From the NCBI GenBank assembly GCA_001771585.1, contig MEUE01000003.1:186001-250000 (forward strand): DNA of 64,000 bases, read 5' to 3'. Both the position numbers and the translations under genes were made by a program. This document shows positions 32,594-41,192 of this stretch, piece by piece (within the stretch, counting starts at the first letter, position 1; every line of letters begins with the position of its first letter). The stretch is from a candidate division WOR-1 bacterium RIFOXYB2_FULL_46_45. Its GTDB lineage: Bacteria; Margulisbacteria; WOR-1; XYC2-FULL-46-14. The notes beneath the pieces are model-generated. The model worked only from the letters and a program-made list of their open reading frames with translations, made no database searches and was not told the DNA's origin.

Positions 32594-34256
32594 GCTGGGT
32601 CACCCTCAAGACCTCATCAAGAGTGGTCTTCCCTTGCATCGTCTTTAGCAGTCCGTCTTCGCGCAGAGTATGCATACCGGCCTTCAACGCGGCCGCTTTG
32701 ATCACATGCGACGGTGTCTTTTCCAAGACCAGGTCTTTGATCTCGTTATTCAAGACCAGCTGTTCAAAAATCGCCAGCCGGCCGCGATAGCCGCGATCAT
32801 GGCACTGGCGGCACCCCTTTCCTTTGTAAAGCTCTTTAACATTATTTTTCTTAAAAAACTCATACTGTTCCAGAAGGGCCGGATCGATCGGATAAGCGGT
32901 TTTGCAGTTGGGACAAATTGTCCTGACCAGCCGCTGGGCGATCACCGCCGCGGTGGCCGAAGAGACCAAAAAGGGCTCAACTCCCATCTCCACCAAGCGA
33001 GTTAAAGCTCCCGCGGCATCGTTGGTATGCAGGGTAGCAAAGACCAAGTGTCCGGTCAGCGCCGCTTCAATCGCGATGCGGGCGGTCTCCAGGTCGCGTA
33101 TTTCTCCTACTAAGATTATATCCGGATCCTGCCGCAACATTGATCGGAGGGCGGTTGAAAAGAGCAGGCCGGCTTTGACGTTCACCGCCGCCTGGCGGAT
33201 CCCGGCAAGTTCGTATTCGACCGGATCCTCAATCGTTATAATATTCCGGTCAACCGAGTTAATCGAATTGAGCGTGGCATAAAGAGTGGTGGTTTTTCCG
33301 GAACCGGTCGGACCGGTTACCAGGATGATCCCGTAAGGACGCTTGATAATCTCTTGAAAAATCTTCAGGTTCTCGTCTTGAAAACCGAGGTCCTGCAAGC
33401 TCAAGATCATCGCCTGCTTGTCCAAAAGGCGCATCACCACCGCCTCCCCGTGCACAGAGGGATAGGTCGAAACACGGACATCAATTTGCCGCCCTTCATA
33501 ATTAAATTCCATCCTCCCGTCTTGGGGCAGGCGCGATTCGGCGATATCAAGATCCGACAGAATTTTTATGCGGGCCACCATCGGCGCGTGCAGATGGAGC
33601 GGAGAAGTTGAAGCTTCGTGCATGATACCGTCTACCCGGTAGCGGACCACCACCGAATCCTCGTGCGGATCGATGTGGACGTCGGAGGCACGCTCCTCCA
33701 TTGCCTGAACCATGATCAGGCTGACCAGTTTTGAAACGGGAGCGTCTTCGGCCACTTCCAGGATCTCTTTTTTTACCGCGTTTTTCCCCGGCTGGCCGAG
33801 CGCCTGGATCACCTCTTCAAGCGCTCCGGAGATTCCATAGTATTGGTTCAAAGCGGCGCTAATGTCGGAAGGAGTGGCCGCCATCACCTCAACCTGCATT
33901 CTGGTCCGGGCCCGAAGCTCGTCGGTCGCCTGGATATCGAAAGGATCGATCATCGCAACCGAAAGGGTTTTTCCGGTCTTAAAAAGCGGAACCAGACCGT
34001 ACTTTTTGGCAATGTTGGCGGGGACCAGTTCGATCACCGAAGGGTCGATCAAATAACTGCTAAGGTCAACCCGCGGGATATCGAGTTCCGATTCGAAAAA
34101 TTCGAGGAGCTGTTTTTCGTTTAGATATTTTCTTACCAGAATAACGCGAACCAAACTCTTGCCGCTCTCTTTTGACTCTTTGACCAGCTGGGCGATCTTC
34201 TCTTCGGTCATCAGCTTAGACTGGAGCAGGGCCTCTTTGATATCCCTTCTTTTCAC
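32586..34256 (-). CDS. pilB: Type IV pilus extension ATPase PilB
   Basis: PilB is the hexameric motor that drives pilus assembly. The 556 residues include the N-terminal MshEN/T2SSE_N domain (QLLEFFESELDIPRVDLSSY), the Walker A GPTGSGKTT, the Asp box, the Walker B region DPDIILVGEIRD, the His box ATLHTNDA and a four-cysteine zinc site (CPNC and CRQCHDRGYRGR). It overlaps the response regulator and histidine kinase genes, forming RR-pilB-HK-pilC. No pilT is present in the window. Confidence 0.97.
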   Translation of the reverse strand: MKRRDIKEALLQSKLMTEEKIAQLVKESKESGKSLVRVILVRKYLNEKQLLEFFESELDIPRVDLSSYLIDPSVIELVPANIAKKYGLVPLFKTGKTLSVAMIDPFDIQATDELRARTRMQVEVMAATPSDISAALNQYYGISGALEEVIQALGQPGKNAVKKEILEVAEDAPVSKLVSLIMVQAMEERASDVHIDPHEDSVVVRYRVDGIMHEASTSPLHLHAPMVARIKILSDLDIAESRLPQDGRMEFNYEGRQIDVRVSTYPSVHGEAVVMRLLDKQAMILSLQDLGFQDENLKIFQEIIKRPYGIILVTGPTGSGKTTTLYATLNSINSVDRNIITIEDPVEYELAGIRQAAVNVKAGLLFSTALRSMLRQDPDIILVGEIRDLETARIAIEAALTGHLVFATLHTNDAAGALTRLVEMGVEPFLVSSATAAVIAQRLVRTICPNCKTAYPIDPALLEQYEFFKKNNVKELYKGKGCRQCHDRGYRGRLAIFEQLVLNNEIKDLVLEKTPSHVIKAAALKAGMHTLREDGLLKTMQGKTTLDEVLRVTQLD

Positions 34257-34633
34257 TTTTTCTTCTTCTCCAGCTTTTGCGCGATCAGCTCCAAAAGCTT
34301 GGCGGGATCAAACGGCTTGGTGAGATAGCAATCGGCGCCGACCTCCCCTCCGGTGGTCTTGTCGATATCGGCAGCTTTGGCGGTGAGCATGATAACCGGG
34401 ATGTCTTTAAACCTCTCGTCGAACTTGATCATCCGGCAGACCTTGAAACCGTCAAGTTTGGGAAGCATCACGTCAAGGAGGATCAGATCCGGATTTTCGG
34501 AACGGATCTTTTCAAGGCCGATTAACCCGTCTCCGGCGCTCAACACCCCGTAACCGGCGATCTCCAGCCGCATTTTTAGGGCTTCGACTATGTCCGGTTC
34601 GTCGTCAATAATTAAAATCTTTTTGTCTGGCAT
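34253..34633 (-). CDS. Stand-alone response regulator receiver protein
   Basis: A 126-residue CheY-like receiver: the acidic pair in ILIIDDEPDIVEALK, the phospho-acceptor Asp in DLILLDVMLPKLDGF, the switch Thr in VIMLTAK and Lys in CYLTKPFDP. No output domain is present. It overlaps pilB by four bases and is the first gene of the unit that also encodes the PAS histidine kinase, so the two are a likely pair acting on pilus assembly. Confidence 0.93.
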   Translation of the reverse strand: MPDKKILIIDDEPDIVEALKMRLEIAGYGVLSAGDGLIGLEKIRSENPDLILLDVMLPKLDGFKVCRMIKFDERFKDIPVIMLTAKAADIDKTTGGEVGADCYLTKPFDPAKLLELIAQKLEKKKK

Positions 34634-34643
34634 GCCAAAAAAG

Positions 34644-34672
34644 ATTATATGCTACAATAGAAAAATAATCAA
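34644..34672 (-). promoter_or_regulatory. Promoter of the RR-pilB-HK-pilC operon
   Basis: TTGATT (34672-34667), 17-base spacer, TATAAT (34649-34644). The ATG lies 10 bases after the -10, so the leader is almost absent. A divergent -10 (TACAAT at 34653-34658) for hflX overlaps it on the other strand. Confidence 0.68.
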
Positions 34673-34674
34673 CC

Positions 34675-35754
34675 ATGGAAAAAAAAGAAAAAGCGATATT
34701 GGTCGGGGTTAAATTTAAAAACGACCTCCTCCCCCTCTCCGAATCATTGGAAGAGCTAAAGCGGCTGGTCTATTCGTCGGGAGCGGAGACGATCGCGGTT
34801 TTGACGCAGACCAAAGAGCGCCCCGACAGCAAATACTTCATCGGTTCCGGAAAGCTGAAAGAATTACAGGAACTGCTGCAGGGTGAAAACGCCGACCTGG
34901 TAATTTTTGACCATGAGCTCTCCCCTTCCCAGGCCAGGAACCTGGAAGAAGAGCTGCGGATCAAAATTGTCGACCGGACCGAGTTGATTCTTGATATTTT
35001 CGCGCAGCACGCTCATACCGCCGAGGGGCGCTTGCAGGTGGAGCTGGCGCAACTGGACTTTATGCAGACCCACCTGGTCGGCCACGGGGTGGCGTTATCA
35101 CGGCTGGGAGGGGGGATCGGAACAAGAGGCCCGGGGGAAACCAAACTTGAGACCGACCGCCGGATTATCCGGAAACGAATTTCTCTTCTGAAAAAAGAGA
35201 TCGAGAAACTGGGAAAAAAAAGAGAGGTCCTGCGTACACGAAGAAAGGCCTCGGACTTAAAAGTGGCCGCCTTGGTCGGCTACACCAACTCCGGCAAATC
35301 GACTCTTTTAAACACTTTAACCGACGCGAAGGTCTTGACGCAAGATAAGCTCTTCGCGACTCTTGATCCGGTCACCCGGAGATTTTATCTTGACGGAAAA
35401 ACGATCCTCATCACCGACACGGTCGGCTTTATCCAAAAGCTCCCCCACCAATTGGTTGACGCTTTCAAGTCAACGCTAGAAGAGACGATCGAGGCGGACC
35501 TGCTCCTGAATGTGGTTGATGTCTCTTCATCTTATGCCGAGCACCAGATTGAGGCGGTCAACCGGATTCTCTCCGAATTAAATGTGGTCGCGACCCCGAT
35601 GGTTTATGTTTTTAATAAAATCGATAAGGAATCGGACGAGTGCAAACTGCGGGAACTGGCGGCAAAATACAAGCCGGCGGTCTTTATTTCGGCTTTGAAC
35701 GGAAAAGGATTGGATGATTTGCTAAAGATTGCGTCCAACCGCCTGGGCCACTGA
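34675..35754 (+). CDS. hflX: Ribosome-associated GTPase HflX
   Basis: HflX binds the 50S subunit and rescues or splits stalled ribosomes. The N-terminal HflX domain ([46 protein letters not shown]) is followed by the linker [17 protein letters not shown], the coiled coil, and the GTPase domain with G1 [10 protein letters not shown]3 DTVGF and G4 NKID. At 359 residues it lacks the long C-terminal extension of E. coli HflX. It diverges from the pilus operon, and its end overlaps the DAHP synthase gene by 33 bases in convergent orientation. Confidence 0.96.
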   Translation: MEKKEKAILVGVKFKNDLLPLSESLEELKRLVYSSGAETIAVLTQTKERPDSKYFIGSGKLKELQELLQGENADLVIFDHELSPSQARNLEEELRIKIVDRTELILDIFAQHAHTAEGRLQVELAQLDFMQTHLVGHGVALSRLGGGIGTRGPGETKLETDRRIIRKRISLLKKEIEKLGKKREVLRTRRKASDLKVAALVGYTNSGKSTLLNTLTDAKVLTQDKLFATLDPVTRRFYLDGKTILITDTVGFIQKLPHQLVDAFKSTLEETIEADLLLNVVDVSSSYAEHQIEAVNRILSELNVVATPMVYVFNKIDKESDECKLRELAAKYKPAVFISALNGKGLDDLLKIASNRLGH

Positions 35755-36741
35755 TTTTAAGCGTTTGATAAGCCGCGCGAAAGTTTCGGGGCGCAGCGAT
35801 TGTCCCCCGTCCGAGAAAGCTTCTTCAGGATGCTGGTGTACCTCAATTATTAACCCGTCCGCCCCGGCGGCAACCGAAGCCAAAGACATCGCCTCGACCA
35901 GGTCCCATTTCCCGGTCCCATGGGACGGGTCAACCACCACCGGCAGGTGGCTCAATTTTTTTATGACCGGCACCGCGTTTAGATCAAGCGTGTTGCGGGT
36001 GTAGGTTTCAAAGGTGCGGATCCCGCGTTCGCATAAAATGACATTGTGGTTCCCGCCTGACAAGATATATTCGGCCGACATCAGCAGTTCTTCAATTGTG
36101 GTGGCGGCTCCCCTCTTTAAAAGAACCGGGGTCTTAACTTTGCCGACCTCTTTTAATAAGGAAAAATTCTGGATGTTGCGCGCCCCGATCTGGATGACGT
36201 CGGCGTATTCCACAACATGCTTCAAATCCCTCACATCCATCAGCTCGGTTACAACCGGCAGTCCGGCCTTTTTCCCCGCTTCGGCCAGATATTTTAATCC
36301 GGCAACTCCCAACCCCTGGAAACTATAGGGAGAGGTGCGCGGTTTGAAAGCCCCGCCCCTCAAAGCGGTTGCCCCCGCCGCCTTTACCTCTTTGGCAATC
36401 TCAATGATTTCATCGCGCCCTTCCACCGCGCAAGGCCCGGCGATGACGCAAACCGGTGATTTTCCGCCGATTGAAACATTTTTATTTAATTTTATGACCG
36501 AATCTTCTTTGCGGAATTCGCGGCTGACCAGCTTAAACGGCTTGCGGATCGGGATAATTTCGGAGACGCCGGGCAAAACTGAAAAAGCTTCGATTTCAAT
36601 CGCGCTCTTGTCGCCGATCGCCCCGATCACCGTCCGCTCCGTCCCGCGGGAAAAATGGACCCCGAAGCCGTGCTTCTTTAATTTTTCGGAGACAAAATTG
36701 ATCTGCTCTTCGGTCGCCTCCGGCTTCATCACGATGATCAT
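35722..36741 (-). CDS. aroF: 3-deoxy-7-phosphoheptulonate (DAHP) synthase, type I beta
   Basis: The enzyme condenses phosphoenolpyruvate and erythrose-4-phosphate, the first step of the shikimate pathway. The N-terminal ferredoxin-like regulatory domain (residues 1-75, [20 protein letters not shown]) is typical of the Thermotoga-type enzyme. The barrel has [51 protein letters not shown] and the metal region [14 protein letters not shown]. It overlaps aroH by four bases and is translated after it, which supports a shared aromatic-acid unit. Confidence 0.96.
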   Translation of the reverse strand: MIIVMKPEATEEQINFVSEKLKKHGFGVHFSRGTERTVIGAIGDKSAIEIEAFSVLPGVSEIIPIRKPFKLVSREFRKEDSVIKLNKNVSIGGKSPVCVIAGPCAVEGRDEIIEIAKEVKAAGATALRGGAFKPRTSPYSFQGLGVAGLKYLAEAGKKAGLPVVTELMDVRDLKHVVEYADVIQIGARNIQNFSLLKEVGKVKTPVLLKRGAATTIEELLMSAEYILSGGNHNVILCERGIRTFETYTRNTLDLNAVPVIKKLSHLPVVVDPSHGTGKWDLVEAMSLASVAAGADGLIIEVHQHPEEAFSDGGQSLRPETFARLIKRLKSVAQAVGRNL

Positions 36742-37094
36742 GTTCTTTGCCTCCTCAAAATCTTTGCCCCTTCAAGATAGACATGTTTCATCTTCATCTG
36801 CGGCATGTGAGTGTTGACATGCAACAGGACCCGGACGCATTTTTCCAAGCTTTTGGGGACCGGTATTTCCCTGGTGCAGAGGAGTGCGGTATCTTTCCAC
36901 CCGATGATGCGGGCCGCCTCCGCCGGAAAAGCGGCGTTCAAATCGTCGGTAACGGAGAAAAAAACCGAAGCGACCTCGTCGGCCCTTATTTTATTCTGTT
37001 CCGCGATCTCCGACAAAAGGCGCTTGACCGCGTCGATAATTTCTTCTTTTGTATTGCTCCTGACCGTGATGGCCCCTCTGATTCCTCTTAACAT
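36738..37094 (-). CDS. aroH: Chorismate mutase, AroH type
   Basis: A 118-residue Bacillus-type chorismate mutase that makes prephenate for Phe and Tyr. Diagnostic blocks are [10 protein letters not shown] with the active-site Arg, [20 protein letters not shown], the Cys in [11 protein letters not shown] and VRVLLHVNT with the second active-site Arg. It lies between birA and the DAHP synthase gene with short or overlapping junctions, consistent with a small operon. Confidence 0.95.
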   Translation of the reverse strand: MLRGIRGAITVRSNTKEEIIDAVKRLLSEIAEQNKIRADEVASVFFSVTDDLNAAFPAEAARIIGWKDTALLCTREIPVPKSLEKCVRVLLHVNTHMPQMKMKHVYLEGAKILRRQRT

Positions 37095-37097
37095 ATA

Positions 37098-37616
37098 TTA
37101 AATTATATCATACTCTTTTTTAAAAGCGGATAAAAAACCGGAAAGAAAGTCCTCCCGGTCTATTTCTCTTCCCGATTCAATCAATAGCGAAGTTGCCTTC
37201 CCTTCCAATTCTTTTGGAAATGACCTAATATTGGTGTTGACCCCGATCCCGATAATCAACCGTTTGCCGCTCTTTTCGGTCAAGATCCCGCACACTTTTT
37301 TTCCTGCGATTAAAATGTCGTTTGGCAATTTAATTTCGGAATTGGGAATCAGTGAAGCCAAAACTTTCGCGGTAAGCAGGGTTAAAGGAAGAAGGTCCGT
37401 TATATCTTTTTTTGGCATCAAGACAATCGAGAAATAAAGGCCCCCTTTCGGAGAATACCAGGCGCTCCCCGGCTTCCCCCTCCCTTTGGTCTGTTCCTCC
37501 GCCACAATAACGGTCCATTCCTCGTTTACAAGGCGCGCTTCGTCGGACGTTGACGTGGTTTGCGGAAAACGAATTAAGGAAAAACTCGAATCTTTATCTC
37601 GAATTTTTAGTCCCAA
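37098..37616 (-). CDS. birA: Biotin--protein ligase BirA, catalytic core only
   Basis: BirA activates biotin and attaches it to the acetyl-CoA carboxylase carrier. The 172-residue protein has TSTSDEARL, the biotin-AMP loop EEQTKGRGKPGSAWYSP, GLYFSIVLMP and KLPNDILIAGKKVCGIL with the catalytic Lys. It lacks the N-terminal DNA-binding domain and the C-terminal SH3-like domain, so it cannot be a biotin repressor. The start is TTG. The first 17 codons are made of ATTCG-type low-complexity sequence continuous with the intergenic repeat upstream. Confidence 0.9.
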   Translation of the reverse strand: MGLKIRDKDSSFSLIRFPQTTSTSDEARLVNEEWTVIVAEEQTKGRGKPGSAWYSPKGGLYFSIVLMPKKDITDLLPLTLLTAKVLASLIPNSEIKLPNDILIAGKKVCGILTEKSGKRLIIGIGVNTNIRSFPKELEGKATSLLIESGREIDREDFLSGFLSAFKKEYDII

Positions 37617-37805
37617 ATTAACTCTAATCCTCCTACCCGAATATATTTCTCGAACGACCGAATATGTCGCGAATATCCCCTCCCCATCCCCTTTTTGCCT
37701 TCAATAATGGGTTCGGGAAATGTATTTGAGTATTCGTGATATCCATATTCGAGACCTCGCTATTCGAATTCGTTCGAGATTAATGATTCGTGATAAAAAT
37801 TCGGG
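37565..37805. repeat. ATTCG/GAATAT low-complexity repeat with inverted arms
   Basis: About 240 bases rich in the words CGAATAT, ATTCG, TCTCGAA and ATTCGTGAT, occurring in both orientations so that the left (37565-37665) and right (37720-37805) halves can pair imperfectly. A C-rich segment near 37675-37695 forms the loop. It fills the space between birA and the SLH porin gene and runs into the birA coding start. No other feature is seen in the gap. Confidence 0.75.
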
Positions 37806-37823
37806 ACTTCTTTCTTCCTCTCA

Positions 37824-39236
37824 TCAAAAGCGGTAGAGCAATCCGGCGGCGGCAAAATCGCTGGTCTGACCAATTACCGGATCCTGTTGCAGTCGGTAGT
37901 AGGTGTCAAAATCGGCTTGGGGAGCAATATTGTAAGTTAATCCGACCTGGGCGGTGGCGCGGGACTTGGCCTTATCTTTTCCGTAGCCAAAATCACTCGA
38001 CATCCGGACATCCCCTTTTCCTTTCAACGACCATTTATCGTTTATGCCCTGGACCAGTTCGCCGCCAAGGTTGACGGTGGCATTTTCAAGGGCACGGTCA
38101 AAAAAGTCGAGACCGGCATAATCAAATTGGGAAGCCAGGGCCAGATAGTCGCCGCCGATTTTTGATCCGGAAAGGGTTACTTTGGTTTTGGTGTTGAAAG
38201 GATCGTCAAGATAAACTTTTGCTCCCGCCATCATCCCGCTCCTCCCCCCTTTCGCAATTCCGACCTGGGCATCCATTTTTACTTTGGAAGAAATCGGAGC
38301 CGAAGCGCTGAAGACACCGCGCAGGTCACGGGTCTTGACCGGCCCGGTCCCGTCGATGTAATAATCGCCCTGCGCGGAAAGGTCGATATTCCGGTCCGGA
38401 ACGGTATATCCGACCATCCCACGGAATCGGTTGGAAGTAATTTTTCCGGTCAAGCTTTTGGCGGCCGCGAAATAGCCCCCCTTAACCCGTGTCCCAAAAA
38501 AACCGGTCTGCAAATCAACTCCGGTGTAGGGGCGTTCATACACGATTCCGGTTTCCGAAGGGAGGAGTCCGGTCCCGTCGGTGTGCTGCTGCGGTCCCGG
38601 TCCAATGGTCAATAAAACATCCATCGGATCCCTAAACCCAAGTTCGGACAAGCCGATGTTGGCCGGATTGACCGAAGTTTTCGCCTGGATATCAAGCAGG
38701 CGGTTTATGATATCGCTCCCGCCGTTGTAGTAGCCGGCATCCATCGTATCAAGGTTAAATTTGAGGCTGGTCCCCGCCCCCAGATCGTTCATCATGGAAG
38801 CGATCACACGATAGCTTGCCACCGGACCGTGGCTGTTCAAATCGTTCACCATCAGATTTCCATAACGCAGAACCGATTCAACCGAACCGGAAACCGGAAT
38901 TTGGGATGATTTTTTCATCGTCGCAAGTTGTTCCTTGATCGAATCGAGATCGGCTTTGATGTTTTTTTGTTCAACACCGCCGGTCGCTTCGATCAACTTG
39001 GTTAAGAATGAGGCGAGCTCATAACGGGAAATTTTTTGTTTGCCGCGAAAAGTTCCGTCCGGAAAACCTTGGGTTATTCCCAATTTGACCAAAGTATAGA
39101 CCGAGCCGGCCGCCCAGCTTTTGTCCGGAACATCTTTAAATTTTATGGCAGACGCTTCGGTTGTTGCGGCCATTGAAAACCCGGTGGCTAATAACCAATA
39201 ACCGATCACCAATAACCAAATGCGCATTTTTATCAT
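37824..39236 (-). CDS. SLH-domain outer-membrane porin, OmpM-like
   Basis: A signal peptide (WLLVIGYWLLATGFSMA) leads into one S-layer homology domain, KFKDVPDKSWAAGSVYTLVK...ITQGFPDGTFRGKQKISRYELASFLTKL (residues about 38-90), a short coiled coil (IKADLDSIKEQLATM) and a long beta-barrel ending in a C-terminal Phe for BAM insertion. OmpM-type proteins of this layout bind modified peptidoglycan with the SLH domain and tether the outer membrane in diderm Terrabacteria. I start at 39236; a Met at 39227 is equally possible, and the frame open to 39389 is antisense to the next gene. Confidence 0.87.
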   Translation of the reverse strand: MIKMRIWLLVIGYWLLATGFSMAATTEASAIKFKDVPDKSWAAGSVYTLVKLGITQGFPDGTFRGKQKISRYELASFLTKLIEATGGVEQKNIKADLDSIKEQLATMKKSSQIPVSGSVESVLRYGNLMVNDLNSHGPVASYRVIASMMNDLGAGTSLKFNLDTMDAGYYNGGSDIINRLLDIQAKTSVNPANIGLSELGFRDPMDVLLTIGPGPQQHTDGTGLLPSETGIVYERPYTGVDLQTGFFGTRVKGGYFAAAKSLTGKITSNRFRGMVGYTVPDRNIDLSAQGDYYIDGTGPVKTRDLRGVFSASAPISSKVKMDAQVGIAKGGRSGMMAGAKVYLDDPFNTKTKVTLSGSKIGGDYLALASQFDYAGLDFFDRALENATVNLGGELVQGINDKWSLKGKGDVRMSSDFGYGKDKAKSRATAQVGLTYNIAPQADFDTYYRLQQDPVIGQTSDFAAAGLLYRF

Positions 39237-39267
39237 TACTTCCATAATATATGCCGATTTAAGCCGT

Positions 39268-39296
39268 TTGTCAAGGTATGCGGAGAATGGTATAAT
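39268..39296 (+). promoter_or_regulatory. Promoter of the small membrane protein/DJ-1 unit
   Basis: TTGTCA (39268-39273), 17-base spacer, TATAAT (39291-39296). The ATG at 39306 is 9 bases downstream and lacks a Shine-Dalgarno sequence. Confidence 0.72.
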
Positions 39297-39305
39297 CCCT
39301 CTGAT

Positions 39306-39554
39306 ATGCAAAAAATTATTCCGCTCATCTGTTCTTTTTTTGTGATCGGTTTGGGGCAAATCGTAAAGGGAGGAAAAGAGAACAGCCATAAAGGACTGCT
39401 CCTTATTTTGACCTGTTACTTTGCCATTCCGCTGGGACTTTATTTCATCCTGATGCTGCTGCCGGGGATGTTTTTTCTTTTTTCGCTCGCGATCGGAAGT
39501 TCCGTCATCATCGGCCTGTGGCTTTATGGAATAATTGACGCGCTAAAAAAATGA
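39306..39554 (+). CDS. Small membrane protein of unknown function
   Basis: 82 residues with two long hydrophobic segments. The opening IIPLICSFFVIGLGQIVKG resembles TM2-type small membrane proteins (GLGQIxxG turn), followed by GLLLILTCYFAIPLG and VIIGLWLYGIIDALKK. Its end overlaps the start of the DJ-1 gene by four bases, so the two are coupled. The role is unknown. Confidence 0.78.
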   Translation: MQKIIPLICSFFVIGLGQIVKGGKENSHKGLLLILTCYFAIPLGLYFILMLLPGMFFLFSLAIGSSVIIGLWLYGIIDALKK

Positions 39555-40066
39555 AAAAAAACGCCCTGATAATTATTGCCTTCAAAAATTTCCGCGATGA
39601 GGAATATCTGGAACCGAAAGCGGTCCTCGAAGCGGCCGGGATCGAGGTTAAAACCGCTTCGACTCAAGTTGGGACTGCCTCCGGCAAATTGGGGGCAAAG
39701 GTCCCGGTTGACCTTGCGATCGAGGATGTCGCCGCGGCCGACTACGACGCGGTGATTTTTGTCGGCGGTCCGGGATGTTACGATTATTACAACAATCCTA
39801 TCGCGCTAACAATCGCCCAAGCAGCGGTTAAGCATAACAAGATTTTGGCTGCAATTTGTTCTGCGGGCGGGATTCTGGCCCATGCCGGTGTTTTGAAAGG
39901 AAAAAAGGCTACCGTATTTCCATCCGAAGCGGAACTCTTAAAATCCAAAGGGGCAATTTATACCGGGGCGAAAGTTGAAATTGACGGGAATATAATTACC
40001 GCGGACGGTCCGCAATCGGCGCGAAAATTCGGAGAGGCGGTGGCGGGGTTGATGGGGGGATCGTAA
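39551..40066 (+). CDS. DJ-1/PfpI family protein
   Basis: A 171-residue glutamine amidotransferase-like fold of the DJ-1/PfpI superfamily. The nucleophile elbow is AAICSAGGILAHAG with Cys near residue 101, and the acidic partner is in the NFRDEEYLEP segment near residue 15. YDAVIFVGGPGCYDYYNNP is the usual oxyanion region. Members act as glyoxalase/deglycase, peptidase or redox sensors; the sequence does not decide among them. It is translated with the small membrane protein. Confidence 0.92.
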   Translation: MKKNALIIIAFKNFRDEEYLEPKAVLEAAGIEVKTASTQVGTASGKLGAKVPVDLAIEDVAAADYDAVIFVGGPGCYDYYNNPIALTIAQAAVKHNKILAAICSAGGILAHAGVLKGKKATVFPSEAELLKSKGAIYTGAKVEIDGNIITADGPQSARKFGEAVAGLMGGS

Positions 40067-40070
40067 TGTT

Positions 40071-41081
40071 TCAATCGGGGGCATTTGCGGTTTTTGATTG
40101 ACCGGAAATAATACATAACGCATTATCCCCAGCAATTCTGGCGCCAGAAGCGTTAATTCGCTTGTCGGGAAAATGTTCTGAACGCGCCCTGACAAATTCA
40201 GAAAGTTCTTTCGGGTCATCAAGAAATGTCCCTCTTACGTCCAACATGGACAGATTCGGAAACTGGAAGGCAAGGGAAGTAAAAAGAAGGTCGTCTCCAA
40301 ACGAATGGGCATCCCCTCCTCCGTCCGGCTTATGCCGACATCCTTCTAAGTGCAATCTTTCAACAACCCCCTCAACCGGCACCAGGTCGTTTATTCCCGA
40401 ACAATCAAATCCGTCCGCCTTAAACCGGATCACCAACCCGCCTCCCTCTGTTGTCTCTACCGGACCGATCTTCCCTCTTAATATCAATTCTATGTATTCC
40501 CGCTGGCCCCGCCCAAACTCCGCTTCATAAAAGCAGTAGATAAGACGGGAAATCCCTTCGGATCTTAATATGTCCGTAAACTCCGGAAAGTTCATAAACA
40601 GCCTTGCAAGATACTCTCTGGTTTTTATCCTAAGGGAAGCCATCGCGGGCGGGGCGCAAAAATCGATAACCTTTTTTGCGTGGAACAACAATTGGCTCGC
40701 CGTATCAAACGCTTTTTCATACCCCGCCTCTCTCCAAAAGCCGCGTTCTTCCAGGTCCAACATCGCCGCATCCAATACCTTTGCCAGCGGAAAATTTTGG
40801 ATCGTCTCATTTTTATCTCTGCTTTCAAATTCCGGGAGAACAAATCCGCTTGCATCATCAACACTCATTGAAATGGTTAAAAAACTCGCCAATTGGTTTA
40901 ATTCAAAAGAATATAAGAGTTGATAGGCCGGTACAACAGTTAATGGCGCACATGAGACCCTAAGGGCAACCGGATCATCCATGACTTCGTGGGGAGGAAG
41001 AATTCTTTTTCCCCGATAAGGATGATAAGTATAAGCCGGCGGGAGTGATTTACTTAAGGGGTAAGGGCTCATGATTCTCAT
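40071..41081 (-). CDS. Hypothetical protein, no recognised family
   Basis: A 336-residue soluble protein. GAGGAG lies 9 bases before the ATG, which supports the start. The N-terminus is Pro/Tyr-rich without a signal peptide (SLPPAYTYHPYRGKRILPP); the middle is helical (IKTREYLARLFMNFPEFTDIL). The C-terminal third, with VERLHLEGC, LSMLDVRGTFLDDPKELSEF and KRINASGARI, reads like a short leucine-rich-repeat-like stack. No catalytic motif is seen. It stands alone between convergent DJ-1 and divergent polX. Confidence 0.7.
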   Translation of the reverse strand: MRIMSPYPLSKSLPPAYTYHPYRGKRILPPHEVMDDPVALRVSCAPLTVVPAYQLLYSFELNQLASFLTISMSVDDASGFVLPEFESRDKNETIQNFPLAKVLDAAMLDLEERGFWREAGYEKAFDTASQLLFHAKKVIDFCAPPAMASLRIKTREYLARLFMNFPEFTDILRSEGISRLIYCFYEAEFGRGQREYIELILRGKIGPVETTEGGGLVIRFKADGFDCSGINDLVPVEGVVERLHLEGCRHKPDGGGDAHSFGDDLLFTSLAFQFPNLSMLDVRGTFLDDPKELSEFVRARSEHFPDKRINASGARIAGDNALCIISGQSKTANAPD

Positions 41082-41178
41082 TTATAAAAGCTCCTCTATC
41101 TTTTCCAGTCCTGTTGTGTTTATTTCGTACCGGTTTTTAAGAAATTTCACTTTATTTTTGGCTCCCGTTTTTTCATGC

Positions 41179-41184
41179 TATAAT
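41179..41184 (+). promoter_or_regulatory. -10 box of polX
   Basis: Perfect TATAAT, 8 bases before the ATG of polX, no Shine-Dalgarno sequence in between. The -35 is weak (TTTTGG). Confidence 0.5.
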
Positions 41185-41192
41185 TCCATCAA

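Noticed and set aside
37565-37805. CRISPR array in the ATTCG-rich repeat
   Set aside because: Repeats are only 5-7 bases, irregularly spaced and in both orientations; no constant spacer length and no cas genes.
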